Shown piece by piece: positions 26,338 through 36,614 of a DNA stretch of 64,000 bases. The notes beneath the pieces are model-generated. The model was not told where the DNA came from. It was given only the letters and a program-made list of their open reading frames with translations, and made no database searches. Numbering within the stretch: the first letter of the stretch is position 1; each line of letters begins with the position of its first letter. The stretch covers positions 186,001 to 250,000 of the forward strand of contig NZ_MDEB01000004.1 of NCBI RefSeq assembly GCF_002939945.1, written 5' to 3'. Both the position numbers and the translations under genes were made by a program. The stretch comes from Xanthomonas arboricola pv. populi (GTDB taxonomy: Bacteria; Pseudomonadota; Gammaproteobacteria; Xanthomonadales; Xanthomonadaceae).

Positions 26338-27243
26338 TCAGCGCACTGCCAGGGCCGCGGCGATGCCGACGAAGATCGCCAGGCCCACCCAGTTGTTGTG
26401 CAGGAAGGCGCGGAAGCAGGGGCCGCGTTCGCGATGGCGGGCGAGGCGGAATTCGTAGGCCACCAGCAGCACTGCAACGCCCAGTCCTGCCCAATATGCG
26501 ATGCCGAGATCGACGCGCAGGCCGACCAGTGCCAGTGCCGCAAACATCGCTGCGTACAGCAGGCCCTGCGCGATCAGGTCGAACCTGCCGAACAGGATGG
26601 CGGTGGACTTGCTGCCCATGCGGATGTCGTCCTCGCGGTCGACCATGGCATACCAGGTGTCGTAGGCCGTCGCCCAGAGGATGTTGGCCGCGTACAGCAG
26701 CCAGGCCAGCCATGGCACGCTGCCGTGCACCGCGGCAAAGGCCATCGGGATGCCCCAGCCGAAGGCCATGCCTAGATAGACCTGGGGCAGGTGGGTGTGG
26801 CGTTTGAGATAGGGGTAGCTGGCGGCCAGCAACACGCCCGGCACGCTCAATGCCACGGTCAGCCAGTTGAGCGTGAGCACCAGCGCGAACGCCACCAGCA
26901 TCAGCGCCACGAACACCCACAGCGCCTCGCGCCCGGACACCGCGCCGGTGGCCAGCGGACGCGACTTGGTGCGCTCCACATGCGGGTCCAGCCAGCGGTC
27001 GGCATAGTCGTTGATCACGCAGCCGGCCGAGCGGGTCAGCCAGACCCCGGCGGTGAATACGAACAGCGTCCACAGCGGCGGCAGGCCACCTGCAGCCAAC
27101 CACAATGCCCACCAGGTAGGCCACAGCAATAACAGGCTGCCGATCGGACGATCGCCGCGGACCAACGTCCAGTACTGCCCCAATCGCTGCGGCCAGGTCA
27201 GCGCGGGCGCTGCCGGCAGCTGTTCAACACCATGCTTGTTCAT
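26338..27243 (-). CDS. ubiA: 4-hydroxybenzoate octaprenyltransferase
   Basis: The 301-residue polytopic membrane enzyme (about eight helices) prenylates 4-hydroxybenzoate in ubiquinone synthesis. The two metal-binding motifs are [15 protein letters not shown] and the later [16 protein letters not shown]. The start ATG 27243 is close to the family start. Its substrate, 4-hydroxybenzoate, is also the usual precursor of protocatechuate for the pca operon at the left of the window. Confidence 0.95.
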   Translation of the reverse strand: MNKHGVEQLPAAPALTWPQRLGQYWTLVRGDRPIGSLLLLWPTWWALWLAAGGLPPLWTLFVFTAGVWLTRSAGCVINDYADRWLDPHVERTKSRPLATGAVSGREALWVFVALMLVAFALVLTLNWLTVALSVPGVLLAASYPYLKRHTHLPQVYLGMAFGWGIPMAFAAVHGSVPWLAWLLYAANILWATAYDTWYAMVDREDDIRMGSKSTAILFGRFDLIAQGLLYAAMFAALALVGLRVDLGIAYWAGLGVAVLLVAYEFRLARHRERGPCFRAFLHNNWVGLAIFVGIAAALAVR

Positions 27244-27472
27244 GCTGCAAAGGGTAGCAGCGCGGCTCGGCTGCGGTCATGCGCTGGGTGATGCTCGAGC
27301 CAGGCATCGTCCAACCTTTCGGGCGGCTGCGCGACGCCGTGCCAACCCGGTTCGCGCGGGCGGTGGATCCGGGCTGGCCCGGCCGGCAACGCGGCGGTGC
27401 CCAGCCGTTCGACAGGCTCGCGCTGCGGGGTGTCACGCGCGCGGCAGCGGTTCTGGCATAATGCCCGACCAG

Positions 27473-27549
27473 GCGCTCGTAGCTCAGCCGGATAGAGTAG
27501 TGGCTTCCGAAGCCATTGGTCGGGGGTTCGAATCCCTCCGGGCGCACCA
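27473..27549 (+). tRNA. tRNA-Arg (anticodon CCG)
   Basis: A complete 77-nt cloverleaf: acceptor GCGCTCG pairs with CGGGCGC (with one U-G pair), the D arm is AGCTCAGCCGGATAGAG, the anticodon arm GTGGC-TTCCGAA-GCCAT gives CCG, and the T arm is GGGGGTTCGAATCCCTC. The encoded CCA end is present (27547-27549). It reads the CGG codon, common in this GC-rich genome. Confidence 0.97.
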
Positions 27550-27560
27550 GATCAAAACCC

Positions 27561-27595
27561 ATCGGCCCGCTGCAGTGATACTGCAGCGGGCCGAT
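27561..27595 (+). terminator. Strong hairpin after tRNA-Arg
   Basis: A perfect 16-bp stem (27561-27576 with 27580-27595) with a 3-nt loop lies 11 bp after the tRNA. A weak T-rich tail (TTGCGTTTCT) follows. It probably ends the tRNA transcript and can also act on the opposite strand. Confidence 0.75.
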
Positions 27596-27720
27596 TGCGT
27601 TTCTGGATCAGGGTATGGATGGCGCCTTGAGTGTCGACGCGTCGTGGGCATTGCAACGCCATCAAGGGATCGGTTGTCAGTTGGCAGGGGGCGCCGAGCG
27701 CCGCCCTGCCCAGGCCCGGA

Positions 27721-28062
27721 TCAGAGCACTTCCGGCGGCGGTGCGGTGGCCTTGGCGTGCTGCTTGCCACGTGCGTGTTCGATGGCGGTGCGCAGCTTGC
27801 GCGCGGCGCCGGTGACGGCCGAAGCGGTGGTTTCGGCGCTATTGGTGGCCGCGATCGGTGGCAGGCCGGCGACGTGCGCCTCGATGCTGCAGGTCCGATC
27901 CGCCGCGCCGCCGCGTTGGCCGTTTTCATCGCGCAAATGCACGTCGACGCGGGTGATGTCGTTGGCGAAATGCGCCAGCTGGGCGGAGCAGGTCTTCTCG
28001 ACATGCTGCACGACAGAAGGGTCATGCGGCACGTGCTTGTCGGTCTGGATCTGAATCTGCAT
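27721..28062 (-). CDS. HPF/RaiA-family ribosome-associated protein
   Basis: The 113-residue protein starts MQIQIQTDKHVPHDPSVVQHVEKT and has the beta-alpha-beta-beta-beta-alpha pattern of ribosome hibernation factors, with DVHLRDENGQRGG and a C-terminal RKLRTAIEHARGK helix. Such proteins bind the 30S decoding region in stress or stationary phase. It lacks the long C-terminal dimerisation domain of long HPF. Binding is inferred from family only. Confidence 0.75.
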   Translation of the reverse strand: MQIQIQTDKHVPHDPSVVQHVEKTCSAQLAHFANDITRVDVHLRDENGQRGGAADRTCSIEAHVAGLPPIAATNSAETTASAVTGAARKLRTAIEHARGKQHAKATAPPPEVL

Positions 28063-28328
28063 AGAGTGTCTCCTTCGCGGTCATCCGCTGCGTCTGCCGT
28101 AGCGGTGACCCGATTCTGCGACAGCGTACCGTTGCCACAAAGTGACAAGCTGCACCGCGTTCATGCGCAGGTCGGGATGGCCGACAGGCGCATCCACTGC
28201 GGCGGATGGCGCTGTCACCGCGATCGAAAAAAACTCCAATCGTGCAGCACCAGGCGCTCCCGGCGAGCTCTGCCAGGCTGAACCCTCACGGCAGCTTTGA
28301 TCCGCCTGGCTGGAAGCAGTGGATTAAG

Positions 28329-30836
28329 ATGCCGGCACCGCGCTGGTGTGCGCCTGTCCGATGTCCGCCTGTGTCCGAATTCCGAGTTGCCCTGGGTGCC
28401 CGTCGCGGCGTGTTGCAGCGTGTGCTGTTGTTGGCCGCCTTGTGGGTGGTGTGTGTGGGCACCGCCGTGGCGCAGGACGACGACACGCTGCTGGAGAACG
28501 CACAGACGCAGCTCGACAGCATGCAGAAGGTGCTGACCCAGGCCGATGCGGGCATGGAGAAGGCCGACACCGAGCAGCTCGGCAAGCTGACCGATGACGT
28601 CACCGGCGCGCAGCGGCAGGCGCAGGATCTGGTCCGCACGCTGGAGCAACCGCTCAAAGAGCTCAACGGGCGATTGGAGGGGCTCGGTGTCGCGGCGCAA
28701 AACGAACCGACCGACCTGGCAAAGCAGCGCCGGGCGCTGACCAAGGAGCGCGATCAGCTCAATGCCGAGTTCATCCGGGCCACGCTGCTGGTCTCCAACG
28801 CCAAGGACCTGGCCGACCGGCTCGAACGCGAGCGGGTGCAACGCTTCAGCGTAAAGCTCTCCATGCGGGTGGCCTCGCCGTTGTCGCCGGCGTTGTGGAA
28901 TCAGATCGGCCAACAATGGCCCGACGATCGTGCCCGCCTGCAGGCATTGTCCGACAAGACGGTGCAGATGGTGCAGGCAGGCGTCGCAGCCAACGGTGTG
29001 GGCGGGCTGATCACCGCTGCGGTGGTCGCGCTGCTGTTGGCACTCCCGCTACGCATCTTCCTGCGCCACCTGGGGCGTCGCTATGCGGCCTCGCGTGCGC
29101 CCGGCGGACGCCTGCGACGCTCGGGGCTGGCACTGTGGTTTCTGCTGGTCGGCACGCTGAGCCTGGGGATTGCGGCATTCGTGCTGGTCGAAGGCATCCG
29201 CGCGCTCGGCGAGCTGCCCGACGATCTGGACCAACTGCTGACCGGGTTTATCGCCATCAGTGTGGTGGCTGCCTTCGTCGGTTCGCTCAGTGCCAGCCTG
29301 TTGATGAAACACCAGCCCAGCTGGCGCCTGTTTCCGCTGGACGATGCCACCGTCAACCGCCTGCGCGTGCATTGCCTGGCCACCGCGGCGGTGATCTGGT
29401 TCAGCGGCATGGCGATGAAGATCAACGAGGTGGCCGGCAGCAGCCCGGCGCTGACCACCGCCACCGATGCGGTGGCGGCGTTGCTGTACGCGGGGCTGAT
29501 CCTGTCGGCATTGGCCGGGCTTAGTCTGTCCTTGCGCGCGCATGCGGCAAATGCCGGCGTGGCCGATCCGGACAGCGATGCGCCGCCGCCGGTGGTTTCG
29601 CGCGGTGGCGGCTTCATCGTGCTGATCCGCCTGTTGGGCCATCTGGCGGTGATCTTCGCGCTGATCGCGGCCTTGTTCGGCTATCTCAATCTGGCCTTGT
29701 TCGTGGAGCGGCAGATCATCTGGATCACCCTGGTGTGCAGTCTGCTCGGCCTGCTGGTGGTCTTTACCGACGATCTGATGACCTGGCTGTTCAAGCCCGA
29801 CGGGCGCTTCAGCCGGGCGTTGTCGCATGCGCTCAGCATCGGCAGCGGACGCCTGGTGCAGCTCGGGCTGCTGATATCGGCGGCGACACGGGTGCTGCTG
29901 GTGCTGCTGGGCATCGCGGTGCTGCTGACGCCGTATGGCGCCAACATCAGCGTGGTCACCGACTGGGCGGAGAACATCGCTCACGGCATCACCATCGGCA
30001 AGGAACTGGTGATCACCCCGGGCGATGTGTTCAGGGCGCTGTGCGTGTTCCTGCTCGGCATGGGGCTGGTGCACGTGGTGCAGCAGTGGTTGCTCAACAC
30101 CTATCTGCCCAAGACCGAGCTCGATGACGGTGCGCGCAATTCCATCAGCACGGTGGCGCGCTATCTGGGCTGGCTGATCGTGGTGGTGTGGGGCCTGACC
30201 GCATTGGGCCTGGATCTGAAGCGGCTTGCGCTGGTGTTGAGTGCGCTGTCGGTGGGTATCGGTTTCGGTCTGCAGGCGATCACGCAGAACTTCGTGTCGG
30301 GTCTGATCCTGCTGGCCGAGCGGCCGGTGAAGATCGGCGATTGGGTGCGCATCGGCGATCAGGAGGGCGACGTGCGCAAGATCAGCGTGCGTGCGACCGA
30401 GATCCAGGTCGGCGACCGCTCCACCCTGATCGTGCCCAACTCGGAATTGATCACCAAGAGCGTGCGCAACATGACGCTGTCCAACCCGATGGGCCGGGTG
30501 CAGCTGCAGTTCTCGGTGCCGCTGGAAACCGACGTGGCAAAGGTGCGCAACATGCTGCTGGACCTGTTCGCCGAGCACACCAAGGTGCTGGCCGACCCGG
30601 CACCCTCGGTGTTCATCGATTCGCTGGCCGGCGGGCACGTCAACTTCAATTCGTTCGCCTACGTGCGCAGCCCGCGCGATTCGTATGGGGTGCGCAGCGA
30701 ACTGTTCTTCGCGCTGTTGCAGCGGATGGAAACGGCGGGAATTGCGCTGCAGTCGCCGCAGGAAATCCGCTTCAGCCGTGCAGGCGCTGCGGTGGCGCGT
30801 GATCCAGCCGATGGTACCCCTGCAGCGGAAGATTGA
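28329..30836 (+). CDS. MscS-family mechanosensitive channel with N-terminal DUF3772 region
   Basis: This 835-residue protein begins with a signal peptide (cleavage near AVAQ, residue 48), followed by a coiled-coil periplasmic region (roughly 50-220) with DUF3772 features. About ten membrane helices follow, then the MscS pore domain (about 625-665, SALSVGIGFGLQAITQNF) and cytoplasmic beta domain with RPVKIGDWVRIGDQEG and PNSELITKSVRN. It is built like the large MscK/YbiO channels and should release solutes on hypo-osmotic shock. The start is uncertain; the frame is open to 28206. Confidence 0.85.
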   Translation: MPAPRWCAPVRCPPVSEFRVALGARRGVLQRVLLLAALWVVCVGTAVAQDDDTLLENAQTQLDSMQKVLTQADAGMEKADTEQLGKLTDDVTGAQRQAQDLVRTLEQPLKELNGRLEGLGVAAQNEPTDLAKQRRALTKERDQLNAEFIRATLLVSNAKDLADRLERERVQRFSVKLSMRVASPLSPALWNQIGQQWPDDRARLQALSDKTVQMVQAGVAANGVGGLITAAVVALLLALPLRIFLRHLGRRYAASRAPGGRLRRSGLALWFLLVGTLSLGIAAFVLVEGIRALGELPDDLDQLLTGFIAISVVAAFVGSLSASLLMKHQPSWRLFPLDDATVNRLRVHCLATAAVIWFSGMAMKINEVAGSSPALTTATDAVAALLYAGLILSALAGLSLSLRAHAANAGVADPDSDAPPPVVSRGGGFIVLIRLLGHLAVIFALIAALFGYLNLALFVERQIIWITLVCSLLGLLVVFTDDLMTWLFKPDGRFSRALSHALSIGSGRLVQLGLLISAATRVLLVLLGIAVLLTPYGANISVVTDWAENIAHGITIGKELVITPGDVFRALCVFLLGMGLVHVVQQWLLNTYLPKTELDDGARNSISTVARYLGWLIVVVWGLTALGLDLKRLALVLSALSVGIGFGLQAITQNFVSGLILLAERPVKIGDWVRIGDQEGDVRKISVRATEIQVGDRSTLIVPNSELITKSVRNMTLSNPMGRVQLQFSVPLETDVAKVRNMLLDLFAEHTKVLADPAPSVFIDSLAGGHVNFNSFAYVRSPRDSYGVRSELFFALLQRMETAGIALQSPQEIRFSRAGAAVARDPADGTPAAED

Positions 30837-31214
30837 GTCGACGCGTGCATGTAGTGCGCGGGAAGGGGCGCTGCAGTAGGGCTTCGGATCTGCCACGCTA
30901 CAACTGAGTTATCCGAACCGTCCAATTGTTCCAAACAACCGAGATTTCGGGTGTTGGCGTTGTTTAGATACGTTCAAACGCCTAGGTCAAAAGCTGGTTG
31001 GTCGAGCGTGCGGTGCCCTCACCGCTTGCGGGACACGCCGTGAATCCGTCCATGGAGGCTCTTACGCGGCATCCATGCCGCGTAAGAGCCCGCGAGGGTG
31101 GGCGGGCAAGGGCCCTGCAGCCAGACCGCAGATCGCACGCTTCGACGTTGCTCTTAAAGCTTTGCCTTTGCCTCATCCACATCGCCCGTCCCCGGAACAG
31201 GACGACGGCCAGAC
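30837..31214. other. 378-bp noncoding interval carrying repeat copy A
   Basis: No gene is evident between the channel and opgB. The centre holds repeat copy A, listed separately. The rest shows nothing assignable. Confidence 0.6.
31008..31140 (+). repeat. Dispersed intergenic repeat, copy A
   Basis: It contains CTCACCG, GCGGGA (31028-31033), a core with the 12-bp palindromic arms CTTACGCGGCAT / ATGCCGCGTAAG (31061-31086), CCCGCGA (31089-31095) and a tail GGTGGGCGGGCAAGGGCCCT. Copies B (59762-59900) and C (60122-60250) share these parts, but the core is inverted in C. Confidence 0.8.
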
Positions 31215-33323
31215 TCAGGAGCGATCCGCGACCTGGGTCTGTTTCACCAGGGCCAGATCGTCCACGCTGACGTCTTCGGTGTAGTCCAGCCAGGCACGGA
31301 TCTCCAGATCGTCCACCGCATGCTCCAGGCCCACCGGCATGCGGATGCGACCGGCCGCATCGGGCACCACCCATTTCTGGGCCAGCACCACCTTGCGCTC
31401 TGACGAGACGGCTTCCACCCAGAACGCCCGCGTCGGCCGGCGCTTGGCGTACAGCTCCAGCATGTAACGACCGGCCTCGGTCTTGCGGGCAGTCTGGGTG
31501 AGCATGATCGGTTGGCGCACGCGTGGGCGCGGGCCTTGCTGGCTGGCCTCCAGTGGCGCGTCCACGGCGATGCCGCGGGTCAGGTCAGGATCGCGATACA
31601 GCTTCATGCTCTGGTGGCGGTCGACCACCAGCGCGCACCAGTCGCCGTCGGCCGAGCCGTCTTCGAACGCCGTGCAGCGATCCACGTACGCCAGCGTGCC
31701 TTCGGTGCGGGTGCGATCGAACTGGCGCGAGGTGTTTTCCAGATAGACCGTCTTCAGATTGGTGTCGTCGTCGTATTCCAGCAGCACCGGCGGGCGCACC
31801 TGTTGCACGCCTACCACCACATCGCCATTGCCGTTGATACGCAGCATGCGTGTGCTGCGCCCGGTCCACAGCGTGCGTGCGTAAGCGAGATAGCGCGGGT
31901 AGTCCTTGCCGCTGTCGCGGCTGGCCGCGACGCTGGCGCTGGGTGGCGCATCGCTGGTCAGCAGCGAGCGGCCGAAGCCCAGCGAGCGCATGCCCGGTTC
32001 CAGCAACTGCAACAGCGTTGCACCCGAATCCAGCGTGCTGCCGGCGCGCGTGACCACCTGCTGTGGCGCGATGTCCTTGCCCAGGAACAGCAGCAGGTTT
32101 TCGCGCTTCTGTTTGGCGAGCACGTCGCTGAGATCGTTGGGCATCGCCAGGTGATCGGAAGCGATCACGATGATGGTGTTCTTGCCGTAGCGGCTGTTGC
32201 GAATGCGCGCGACCAGCTCGCCGATCAACCGATCGCTGCACTTGATCGCATGCAGCAGACCGATGTCGCCCAATGCGCTGTCGTAGTGCTGGCCCTTGCA
32301 CGCCAGCGGCAGATGGCCGGCAGGATGGTGGGTGTCCATGGTCAGCGTGGTGAGCATGAACGGCTGGCCGGCGCGCGACAGCGTCTGGAAGCTGTCCCAG
32401 GCATCGTCCAGCAGCACATCGTCGTGCACGCCCCAGGCGGAAAAGTGTTTCGGCGCCACGCCCTTGTCGCGGAAGTAGCCGACGTCGTGCACCACATCGA
32501 AACCATGGCTGGACAGAAAGCTGCCCTTGCCGGCAAAGCTGGCATCGGCGCCGCCGACATAGTGATTGCGGTAGCCCTGATCCTTGAGATAGTCGCCCAA
32601 ACAGCGCGCTTCGGGCAGGAACAGGCCCATGCGGCCCATGCTGTTCTCGTCGCCGGGCGCGGTGGTCAGCGGCACGCCGCACATCGAGGCGACCATGCCG
32701 GCGATGGTCCAGCCGCTGCCTTCGGTGGAGGTGAGGTTGCGCACATCCACCGCCTCGCTGGCGAGCGCGCGCAGGTTCGGCATCAGGCCGGGGAAGACGT
32801 CTTCATCGAAATAGGTGCGCTCCAGGCTCTCACCGTAGATCCACACGATGTTCTTGCGCTTCTGCAAGGGCTGCTGCGGCACCAGATATTCCGGTACCAC
32901 AGTGGCGTAATCCACCGGGCGTAACTGGTAGTACAGGCGCTTGCCGTCGCGGTACAACGGGCTGACCGCGATGCTCACCAGCAACATCACCACGAAGGCG
33001 CCGAACACCGCGGTGCCCCCGCGCGGGCGACGGAAGCGTCGCACCTTGAGCAACACCAGTGGGCTGAGCGACAGCAGCACCATGCCGGTAAACACGGCGA
33101 TATAGCTGGAGAAATCGCTGACGCCGGCACCGTCCATGTCCGCGCGCAGGTGATACAGCGTGGCGGCGTTGATGCCGTCGCCGCTGAGCCGGTCCACCAG
33201 GCCCCAGGCGCTGAGCAACAGCAGCAGCAACGACAACAGTCCGGCCTTCAGCCACGCCAGACGCGGCGAGGCGACCAACAGCCAAAGCAGGAGCAACAGC
33301 GAAAACAACAACATCCAATGCAT
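31215..33323 (-). CDS. opgB: Phosphoglycerol transferase I
   Basis: The 702-residue alkaline-phosphatase/sulfatase-superfamily protein has three to four N-terminal membrane helices and a periplasmic catalytic domain. Strong OpgB (MdoB) landmarks are SGDGINAATLYHL, WIYGESLERTYFDEDVFP, TIAGMVASMCGVPL, TVDTHHP-like TMDTHHPAGHLP and IASDHLAMPND. OpgB transfers sn-glycerol-1-phosphate from phosphatidylglycerol to osmoregulated periplasmic glucans. I chose ATG 33323, where the first helix starts; the frame is open to 33407. Confidence 0.88.
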   Translation of the reverse strand: MHWMLLFSLLLLLWLLVASPRLAWLKAGLLSLLLLLLSAWGLVDRLSGDGINAATLYHLRADMDGAGVSDFSSYIAVFTGMVLLSLSPLVLLKVRRFRRPRGGTAVFGAFVVMLLVSIAVSPLYRDGKRLYYQLRPVDYATVVPEYLVPQQPLQKRKNIVWIYGESLERTYFDEDVFPGLMPNLRALASEAVDVRNLTSTEGSGWTIAGMVASMCGVPLTTAPGDENSMGRMGLFLPEARCLGDYLKDQGYRNHYVGGADASFAGKGSFLSSHGFDVVHDVGYFRDKGVAPKHFSAWGVHDDVLLDDAWDSFQTLSRAGQPFMLTTLTMDTHHPAGHLPLACKGQHYDSALGDIGLLHAIKCSDRLIGELVARIRNSRYGKNTIIVIASDHLAMPNDLSDVLAKQKRENLLLFLGKDIAPQQVVTRAGSTLDSGATLLQLLEPGMRSLGFGRSLLTSDAPPSASVAASRDSGKDYPRYLAYARTLWTGRSTRMLRINGNGDVVVGVQQVRPPVLLEYDDDTNLKTVYLENTSRQFDRTRTEGTLAYVDRCTAFEDGSADGDWCALVVDRHQSMKLYRDPDLTRGIAVDAPLEASQQGPRPRVRQPIMLTQTARKTEAGRYMLELYAKRRPTRAFWVEAVSSERKVVLAQKWVVPDAAGRIRMPVGLEHAVDDLEIRAWLDYTEDVSVDDLALVKQTQVADRS

Positions 33324-33707
33324 GCGGCAGCGTCCGTGGGGGAATGATGCGAGCGCGTACCGGACGCCTTGCTCGCCATGTCCTGTGCGCCACACCCAAT
33401 GTGACACCCGGATGACTGACTATGCCGCGCTGAAGCTGACTGAAATGTTTGTTCGAGTCGAGCGCTTGCCGCAGCGCGGCGGATCGCGCGCGCTGCCGAT
33501 CATCTGGTCGCGGTGGCGCTGGCTAGAGATCTGCGGTATCTGCATTCCGCATTTGGCGCGCCTCTCGCATACCAGCGACGTCGCAATAACCCTGCACCGC
33601 CCGATTCACTTTGACAGTTTGACGCGGCTGTCCTGGCAAGCGACGCCGCGTGAAGCGATGTCGCGCCCGGGTGCGCTCCTACGCGGGGGTGTGGGCTGCG
33701 TGTAGCG
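33324..33707. other. 384-bp interval between opgB and the UbiB-like gene
   Basis: No gene is evident. Near 33665-33685 there is a single REP-like arm (CGGGTGCGCTCCTACG), an unpaired half of the elements at 18784 and 53885. The opgB promoter must lie in the left part. Confidence 0.5.
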
Positions 33708-35432
33708 CTATCGATGCCCGCGTTCTTCGCGCGCGCGCACACGGCGGTCGAACAGCAGGGCGCTGAGCACGATGCCCAGGCCCAGCACGACGCCGAGCAG
33801 GAACAGCACCATTGCGATCGCCGGATAGCCCCACAGCTTCAAGCCGGTTTCGATGCGCATCATCTGCGCCGAGGCCATGATCAGCGCCGCAGTCACGATG
33901 CCGGCCGCCACGCGGTTGGCGATCTTCTGCAGGCTTTCCATCAGATGCGATTCTTCCAGCCCGGTGACGCGCATCTGCAGGCGGTTTTCCGCCGCCAGCG
34001 ACAGGATCTCGGACATGCGGCGCGGTCCTTCGCGCACCAGATGCTGCAGTTCCATCGCCTCGCTGGCCAGGTTGGCGGCCGACAGCGACTTTTTCAGCCG
34101 CGCGCGCATCACATGCTGCAGATGACGTTCGACGATGCGGCGTGTGTCCAGGTGCGGCGACAGCGCGCGGCACACCCCTTCCAGGTTCAACAAGGTCTTG
34201 CCGAGCAGGCTCAGCTCCGGCGGCGTGCGCAGGCCGTTGGAGGTGGCGATGCGCACCAGATCCAGCACCACGCGGCCCTCGGAGGTGGTGTCGTGCGCGG
34301 CATACCGGGCGATCATCTGCCCGGTTTCGCGCTGGTAGCGGTCCTCGTCGTAGTCCTCCAGGCGGGTGCTGAGCGCGATGGTCTCTTCGGCGACTTCTTC
34401 GCCACGCCCGTCGACGGCGGCGAACAGCAGCTTGAGCAAACGCTCGCGCAGGCGCGGCGGCACGTGCGCGACCATGCCCAGGTCGAAGATCGCCAGGCGC
34501 CCGTCCTGCAGCACGCGCAGGTTGCCCGGATGCGGGTCGGCATGGATTTCGCCATGCACGAACATCTGATCTAGGTAGCCCTTGACCAGCTCTGCGGCCA
34601 GCGTGTCCATCGGCTGCTCGGTGCGGCGCAGGCCGGAGATCTTGTCCACGCGCACGCCTTCGGCCAGCTGCATGGTCAGCACCTTGCGGCTGCTCAGGTC
34701 CCACACCGGTTGCGGGATCCACAGCAGCGGAAACGGCTTGAGATGCTTGCCGAAGCGCACCAGCGTCTCGGCCTCGTCTTCGTAATTGAGTTCGGCGCGC
34801 AGGGTCTTGCCGAATTCGCCCAGCCAGTCGGCAAAGCGCACGCGCCGGCCGATGCCGGTCAGGCGGTCTGCGGCGGTGGCAAAGCTCTTGAGCACGTCCA
34901 GGTCCGAACGGACCTGGGCGGCGACTTCGGGCTTTTGCACCTTGATCGCCACCGGGGTGCCGTCGCGCAAGGCCGCGCGGTGCACCTGCGCCAGCGAGGC
35001 GCAGCCCAGCGGCATCGGATCGAAAAACGAGAACGCCTTGTTGACCGACACGCCGAGTTCTTCTTCGATGATCTGGCGGATGCGCTCCACCGGCACCGAG
35101 CTGGTGTTCTCCTGCATGCGCTCCAGCGCCGTGGCGAACTCCGGCGGAACGATGTCCGGGCGCGTGGACAGCATCTGGCCGAGCTTGACGAAGGTGGGGC
35201 CGAGCGCTTCCAGGTCGGAGACGAACTGGTCGGGCGTGCCTTCGGCGGGCACTTCGTACTCGTTGATCGCGGCCGGATCCAGGTTCATGCCGGCGAACAC
35301 GCCCGACCCGCGATACCGCAGCAACAGGCGCAGGATCTGGGTGCGACGGCTCATGCCGCCCACCACGGCGGTGTCGGCCGGGATCGCGGCCTGGGCCGGT
35401 GTGCGGTACGGGTCGTTCGGACTCAAGGCCAT
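33708..35432 (-). CDS. ABC1/AarF/UbiB-family atypical kinase-like protein
   Basis: The 574-residue protein has the KxGQ region FVKLGQMLSTRPDIVPPEF, an alanine-rich loop GCASLAQVHRA, the invariant lysine VAIKVQKP, HADPHPGNLRV and IFDLGMVAH. Two C-terminal membrane helices follow (about 515-560). UbiB proteins are ATPases needed for ubiquinone synthesis, but this family also holds other members. No ubi genes flank it (ubiA is 6 kb away), so I leave the gene symbol blank. Confidence 0.85.
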   Translation of the reverse strand: MALSPNDPYRTPAQAAIPADTAVVGGMSRRTQILRLLLRYRGSGVFAGMNLDPAAINEYEVPAEGTPDQFVSDLEALGPTFVKLGQMLSTRPDIVPPEFATALERMQENTSSVPVERIRQIIEEELGVSVNKAFSFFDPMPLGCASLAQVHRAALRDGTPVAIKVQKPEVAAQVRSDLDVLKSFATAADRLTGIGRRVRFADWLGEFGKTLRAELNYEDEAETLVRFGKHLKPFPLLWIPQPVWDLSSRKVLTMQLAEGVRVDKISGLRRTEQPMDTLAAELVKGYLDQMFVHGEIHADPHPGNLRVLQDGRLAIFDLGMVAHVPPRLRERLLKLLFAAVDGRGEEVAEETIALSTRLEDYDEDRYQRETGQMIARYAAHDTTSEGRVVLDLVRIATSNGLRTPPELSLLGKTLLNLEGVCRALSPHLDTRRIVERHLQHVMRARLKKSLSAANLASEAMELQHLVREGPRRMSEILSLAAENRLQMRVTGLEESHLMESLQKIANRVAAGIVTAALIMASAQMMRIETGLKLWGYPAIAMVLFLLGVVLGLGIVLSALLFDRRVRAREERGHR

Positions 35433-35672
35433 CTCCGGCGGTCGTGCAGGGGGGCGAGTGTGGCCAGCGGCGGGTCGTCAGGCGGTGAATCCAGGCGCGT
35501 CGCTACGCCACAGTGGTGTGCCGCTCGAGCCCGGCGGGCACGACCGGATCGCCTGGCCGGCGGGCGTCGGCATCGCACGCCAACGGTCGCCAAGAGCCTG
35601 CAACGGTCTGCCATCACCCCACACGGGCGCAGGATCGGCGAGAATTCACCGCCCCTCACCAAGGACCTCCGC

Positions 35673-36614
35673 ATGGCCGGTGCCAGCCTGTTCACCCTGC
35701 TCGACGACATCGCCACGCTGCTGGACGACGTTTCCATCCTGACCAAGGTCGCGGCCAAGAAGACCGCTGGCGTCCTCGGCGACGACCTGGCGCTCAATGC
35801 GCAGCAGGTCACCGGCGTCACCGCCGACCGCGAGCTGCCGGTGGTGTGGGCAGTGGCCAAGGGGTCGCTGATGAACAAGGTGATCCTGGTGCCGGCGGCG
35901 CTGGCGATCAGCGCCCTGGAGGCCTGGTTGCGCGGGCGCGGTTACAACGTGCCGCTGGTGATGCCGCTGATGATGATCGGCGGTGCCTATCTGTGCTTCG
36001 AGGGCGTGGAGAAGCTGGCGCACAAGTTCCTGCACAACGAGGAAGACGAAGCGCAGCGGCACGCCGAGCGCACCCGCGCGCTGGCCGACCAGAACGTGGA
36101 CGTGGTGGCGCTGGAAAAGGACAAGGTCAAGGGCGCGATCCGCACCGATTTCATTTTGTCGGCGGAGATCATCGTGCTGTCGCTGGGCGTGGTGGCCGGG
36201 GTGTCGTTCGGACAGCAGGTGGCGGTGCTGGTGGCGATCGCGCTGGCGATGACCATCGGCGTGTACGGCCTGGTCGCGGCCATCGTCAAGCTGGACGACC
36301 TGGGCCTGTACCTGAGCAAGAAGGGCGCAGGGTTGGCGGCGCTGGGTCGCGGCATCCTGGTGGCGGCGCCGTGGCTGATGAAGTTCCTGTCGGTGGCCGG
36401 CACGCTGGCGATGTTCCTGGTCGGCGGCGGCATCCTGGTGCACAACATCCCGGCGCTGCACCACACCGTGCAGAACCTGGCCAAGTCGGCCGGTAGCATG
36501 GGTTGGCTGGTCGATGCGTTGGGCAACATGCTGGTCGGCGTGGTGGCCGGTGCGATCGTGCTGGGCGCGGTGACGCTGTTCCAGAAGCTGCGCGGGAAGA
36601 AGCCGGCGCATTGA
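35673..36614 (+). CDS. DUF808 (YedI-like) membrane protein
   Basis: The 313-residue integral membrane protein starts MAGASLFTLLDDIATLLDDV, the DUF808 signature. DLALNAQQVTGV and REDLPVVW-like RELPVVWAVAKGS follow, with several long hydrophobic helices. Function is unknown. It diverges from the UbiB-like gene with 240 bp between starts. Confidence 0.85.
   Translation: MAGASLFTLLDDIATLLDDVSILTKVAAKKTAGVLGDDLALNAQQVTGVTADRELPVVWAVAKGSLMNKVILVPAALAISALEAWLRGRGYNVPLVMPLMMIGGAYLCFEGVEKLAHKFLHNEEDEAQRHAERTRALADQNVDVVALEKDKVKGAIRTDFILSAEIIVLSLGVVAGVSFGQQVAVLVAIALAMTIGVYGLVAAIVKLDDLGLYLSKKGAGLAALGRGILVAAPWLMKFLSVAGTLAMFLVGGGILVHNIPALHHTVQNLAKSAGSMGWLVDALGNMLVGVVAGAIVLGAVTLFQKLRGKKPAH

Noticed and set aside
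27561-27595. Hairpin after tRNA-Arg considered as a prophage attachment site
   Set aside because: No duplicated tRNA 3' end, integrase or phage gene is present nearby; it reads as a terminator.
33708-35432. Assignment of the ABC1 kinase-like gene as ubiB itself
   Set aside because: The family is certain, but no ubiE or ubiJ neighbour is present, so the ubiquinone role remains open.
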